Assembly (NCBI RefSeq): GCF_937890585.1
Contig: NZ_CALACG010000201.1
Coordinates: forward strand, 1-8,297
Length of the DNA stretch: 8,297 bases
DNA from: an uncultured Campylobacter sp.
GTDB lineage: Bacteria > Campylobacterota > Campylobacteria > Campylobacterales > Campylobacteraceae
Direction of reading: 5' to 3'
Of the stretch, positions 5,824-8,297 are shown in pieces; positions within the stretch are counted from its first letter, which is position 1, and every line of letters starts with the position of its first letter. The notes below the pieces were generated by a model that was not told the DNA's origin, made no database searches, and saw nothing but the letters and a program-made list of their open reading frames with translations. A program made the position numbers and the translations under genes.

Positions 5824-6375
5824 TTAACTCTTTTTTAGCATTTTTATATTTTCTTGCGATAACTCGCCTTTTTCATATAGCTTTTTTAAAATTTCATCAC
5901 CAAAATTTATATCATAATAACCCTTGACAAAGTCGCTAAATTTAGCAAAATCATCAAAGGCGTATCCAAGCAGCCAACGTCCGCCGTTGTTGCCACCTAC
6001 TAAATTTTGATGCTCTGCGCCGTCATACCAGATAAAAAAGGTCGTTTGCTCTATCTCATCTGGCAAGAAGTAAGAGCGAAATTTAGCAGCCTCGCCACTA
6101 TAAATTTGCTCTACTACGCTTTTGTCAGAGCCAGCACTTAGCGAATTTAGCTCATTTTCATGATCAAACCCTCTAACCAGCACCGCCTCACTCGTAAATA
6201 TCACATCTAGCAGATCACCCTGCCCGTTATCTACTTTATATCTTAGGCTATTTTCGCCTTTTGTCTTAGAAATGAGCCTTAAGTGCTCCTCATCAGGCTC
6301 CGTCAAAGCGTTATCAAGCAGATATAGCGCTTCAAGGCTCGCCTGCATATTGCCCCAGCTCATGAAAGATATCAA
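5824..6375 (-). CDS. Hypothetical soluble protein, about 183 residues
   Basis: I do not recognise this family. The likely start is TTG 6375-6373, overlapping the TGA of the SLR gene (TTGA), with AGGA five bases upstream. An ATG at 6363 is an alternative four codons in but has no binding site, and the open frame to 6405 lies inside the SLR gene. The protein has no signal peptide, no membrane segment and no cysteine, and is rich in acidic and aromatic residues (for example FFIWYDG at 113-119 and GGRWLLGYAF at 131-140). A Lys/Glu-rich helical tail runs from about 158. This points to a cytoplasmic alpha/beta protein. Its lack of cysteine contrasts with every exported partner around it except the 61-residue protein. 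Small acidic proteins like this can be immunity or accessory proteins, but nothing here proves that. Confidence 0.8.
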   Translation of the reverse strand: MISFMSWGNMQASLEALYLLDNALTEPDEEHLRLISKTKGENSLRYKVDNGQGDLLDVIFTSEAVLVRGFDHENELNSLSAGSDKSVVEQIYSGEAAKFRSYFLPDEIEQTTFFIWYDGAEHQNLVGGNNGGRWLLGYAFDDFAKFSDFVKGYYDINFGDEILKKLYEKGELSQENIKMLKKS

Positions 6376-7196
6376 TGTTTTCCTAAAATTTCCAAATTCT
6401 CGCAAGCCTCTTTTAGGCCATTTTTGCAGCTTTTAGTGAAAATTTCACGTGCTTTTTCTACGTCCTCTTTCACGCCTTTGCCCTCAGCTAGCATGATAGC
6501 GTAGTTGTTGCAGCCTTTTTCATATCCATATATGCACGCTTGCTCGTAAAGCTTTGTCGCTTTTGTTAAATTTTGATCGACGCCTTGTGCATAGACATAT
6601 AAAAAGCCAAGGTTGTCACATCCTATGCCAGCTTCGTTTGCGCAAGCCATCTCGTAGTTTGCTTTAGCTTTTGCGTAGTCTTTCTCGACGCCTTCGCCCT
6701 GAGCGTATAGGTAGCCAAGGTTGCTACATCCCATGCCGTCCCCTGCTTTGCAAGCCTTTTCATAGAGCTCTTTTGCCTTTTTTAGGTCTTTTTCTACACC
6801 AGTGCCATTTGCATAAAGCAAGCCAAGCTCGGTGCAGCCCTCGTTATCGCTACATGCTTTTTCATATAGTTTGACCGCTTTTGCTAGGTCTTTTTCTACG
6901 CCTTTGCCCTTTTCATATACATAGCCAAGGTTGCTGCAAGCCATAGAGAAATTTTGATCGCAAGCCTTTTCATAAAGCATCGCCGCCCTTGCCTCGTCCT
7001 TTTTGACGTTGCCGTCACCCCTGCTGTAAAGCACAGCTAGGTTGTAGCAGCCTGATACCTTTTTCTCTTTATCGCAAGCATCTTCATAAATTTGCGCTAA
7101 CTTGTTGTGATCGTCTTTTGCGCTTAAAGCCTCTTTGATGTAGCCAGCATTTAAAACGCACAAACTAGCAACCAATAAAACCAAACTCTTCTTCAT
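6372..7196 (-). CDS. Secreted Sel1-like repeat (Hcp-type) protein, seven Cys pairs
   Basis: A secreted SLR protein of 274 residues. Two ATGs stand in tandem at 7199 and 7196; the AGGAG at 7202-7206 is too close to the first, so I choose the second. The signal peptide ends near VLNA (residue 17). Seven cysteine pairs follow (42/51, 80/88, 116/122, 150/158, 186/194, 222/230, 258/266, counting from 7199). The period is 36 except around the first and third pairs, where repeat 1 is two residues long and the third is two short (CSDNEGC). Each pair should form an intra-repeat disulfide, as in HcpC, so the product needs an oxidising periplasm. It starts in the gap right after the CcsBA-type gene and overlaps the next gene by 4 bp, so it is co-transcribed with cytochrome c maturation. 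A scaffold or chaperone role in that pathway is possible but unproven. Confidence 0.92.
   Translation of the reverse strand: MKKSLVLLVASLCVLNAGYIKEALSAKDDHNKLAQIYEDACDKEKKVSGCYNLAVLYSRGDGNVKKDEARAAMLYEKACDQNFSMACSNLGYVYEKGKGVEKDLAKAVKLYEKACSDNEGCTELGLLYANGTGVEKDLKKAKELYEKACKAGDGMGCSNLGYLYAQGEGVEKDYAKAKANYEMACANEAGIGCDNLGFLYVYAQGVDQNLTKATKLYEQACIYGYEKGCNNYAIMLAEGKGVKEDVEKAREIFTKSCKNGLKEACENLEILGKH
6373..6384 (-). promoter_or_regulatory. TTGA stop/start overlap with ribosome binding site
   Basis: AGGA (6381-6384), five bases, then TTG (6373-6375) overlapping the TGA of the SLR gene. It supports the chosen start of the hypothetical gene and repeats the arrangement seen at 1787-1789. Confidence 0.55.
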
Positions 7197-7201
7197 CATA
7201 T

Positions 7202-7206
7202 CTCCT
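7202..7206 (-). promoter_or_regulatory. Ribosome binding site deciding the start of the third SLR gene
   Basis: AGGAG, partly inside the TAG stop of the upstream cytochrome c synthase gene. It leaves two bases to the first ATG (7199) and five to the second (7196), favouring the second. Confidence 0.75.
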
Positions 7207-8297
7207 AAACTACTTTTATATCTCTGCCGCGGTAGGCTAGGGCGATCAGCAAGGCAAGAGCCGCTAAGATCAAGTATATTAGCCCTGAAACGCCAAATCC
7301 TTCACCATTTGCGTATGAGTGAAGTCCGCTAAGGTAGAAATTTACACCAAAATATGTAAATATCACCGAGGCAAATGATAGCACACTAGCGACTAAAAAT
7401 ACAAAAACACCTTTGAGACTTGGCATAAATCTCAAGTGAAGCACGATAGCATAGACGATGATCGTTATGTATGACCAGCTCTCTTTGCTGTCCCAGCCCC
7501 AGTATCTGCCCCAGCTCTCGTTCGCCCAGACGCCACCAAGGAAATTTCCGATCGTTAGCAGACTAAGACCTATGATGAGGCTTAGCTCGTCGGTGGCGGC
7601 GAGGTATCTTATCTGCTCGCTAAGCTTTTGCTCGTTTTTGTCATTTTTTAGAGCCATCAAGATAAGTCCCACAAGCCCCAGCACAAAGCCAAAGCCCAAA
7701 AAGCCGTAGCTTGCTGTGATGACGCTTACGTGCACGCTAAGCCAAAATGACTTTAAAACTGGGACTAAATTTGTTATCTGTGGGTTTATAAAATTTAGAT
7801 GAGCAACGAGCAAGCTAACACTTGCAAAGAGCGAAGCAGCGCCTAGTGCGAAGCTTTGATGCTTGAAAAATAGCACTCCAGCTAGCACGCTTATAAGCGA
7901 GATATAGACTAAACTCTCATAAGCATCGCTCCAAGGTGCGTGACCTGAGATGTAAGCGCGTAGGGCTAAATTTAGAGCATGCACCGCAAAGGCAGTGAAA
8001 AATGCAAGGCTAAGTGCTCTTTCAAATCTAAATTTCCTCCCAAAAAATAGCCTATAAAAGCCAAGGGCGAGCGAAGCAAGAGCTAGGATCATGTAAAAAT
8101 AGATGAGAAATTTAAATATCTCCATTTGGTTATAAAGCACTTCAAGCTCCACCTTTGCCTCGCTTGGCGCAAGAGAGCCTAGAGTGCTTCTTTGATAGTT
8201 TGAAATTTGCTCTAAACTCTTATCAGCATCCGCGCACTCGCCACTTTTTACGCAAAGGCTTAAATTTTCTATGTAAGCTCCTAAAACGCTCTTAAAC
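7205..8297 (-). CDS. ccsA: Cytochrome c synthase CcsBA/CcsA (system II), C-terminal part
   Basis: CcsBA exports haem and attaches it to CxxCH-type motifs of apocytochromes c in the periplasm. The frame is open to the window edge (last full codon at 8296-8294), so the GTG at 8152 is internal and the visible 363 residues are the C-terminal part. Visible are the end of the periplasmic domain and the multi-helix CcsA part. The WWD loop reads WANESWGRYWGWDSKE. Three histidines match the known haem-handling set by spacing: WLSVHVS, IVLHLRF and LSGLHSY, at 141, 239 and 278 counting from 8152, intervals of 98 and 39. Helicobacter hepaticus CcsBA has H761, H858 and H897, intervals of 97 and 39. The protein therefore looks active. 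An oddity is WDSKE where many family members have WDPKE. Two cysteines (residues 15 and 21 of the visible part) lie in the periplasmic domain. Whether it is the general synthase or a dedicated one cannot be told from this part. Confidence 0.93.
   Translation of the reverse strand, partial: FKSVLGAYIENLSLCVKSGECADADKSLEQISNYQRSTLGSLAPSEAKVELEVLYNQMEIFKFLIYFYMILALASLALGFYRLFFGRKFRFERALSLAFFTAFAVHALNLALRAYISGHAPWSDAYESLVYISLISVLAGVLFFKHQSFALGAASLFASVSLLVAHLNFINPQITNLVPVLKSFWLSVHVSVITASYGFLGFGFVLGLVGLILMALKNDKNEQKLSEQIRYLAATDELSLIIGLSLLTIGNFLGGVWANESWGRYWGWDSKESWSYITIIVYAIVLHLRFMPSLKGVFVFLVASVLSFASVIFTYFGVNFYLSGLHSYANGEGFGVSGLIYLILAALALLIALAYRGRDIKVV

Noticed and set aside
7205..8152. A 315-residue CcsA protein starting at GTG 8152
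   Set aside because: Translation continues in frame to the window edge with plausible protein sequence and no binding site lies before the GTG, so it is the C-terminal part of a longer protein.

Overview
The window looks like chromosomal DNA of an epsilonproteobacterium, most likely a Campylobacter of the concisus/curvus/showae type. This is an inference from moderate AT richness, dense -1 gene overlaps, Cys-rich Sel1-like repeat (Hcp-type) secreted proteins, a CcsBA-type cytochrome c synthase, and a very high density of the word AAATTT (56 by hand count).

Left end (1-1269, + strand): the 3' part of a secreted Sel1-like repeat (SLR) gene that runs in from outside the window, a hairpin terminator, a 129-bp fragment of the gene at 1280-1789, then a complete second SLR gene. 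The fragment at 494-622 is about 95% identical to 1275-1403. It shows that an SLR gene plus the 3' end of its convergent neighbour was duplicated.

Right part (8297 down to 1280, - strand): nine tightly packed genes, probably one or two transcription units. In transcription order they are: a CcsBA-type cytochrome c synthase (C-terminal part only, cut by the window edge); a third, seven-repeat SLR protein; an unrecognised soluble protein of about 183 residues; a protein with two NosL modules and a cytochrome-like middle; a 61-residue membrane-anchored protein; an FtsX/MacB-type permease; a LolD/MacB-type ATPase; an eight-helix membrane protein with three outward-facing cysteine sites; and a small exported protein with one degenerate NosL module. 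The last four are joined by overlapping stop and start codons.

How they may fit together: NosL proteins are periplasmic Cu(I) chaperones. The run from 5805 to 1280 reads as a copper (or other thiophilic metal) delivery or cofactor-assembly module driven by an ABC ATPase, lying next to a cytochrome c maturation gene. No nosZ, nosD or nosF/Y is visible, so it is not an ordinary nitrous oxide reductase cluster. A link to a dedicated haem/copper enzyme, for example a sulfite reductase of the MccA type, is a hypothesis that depends on genes beyond position 8297.
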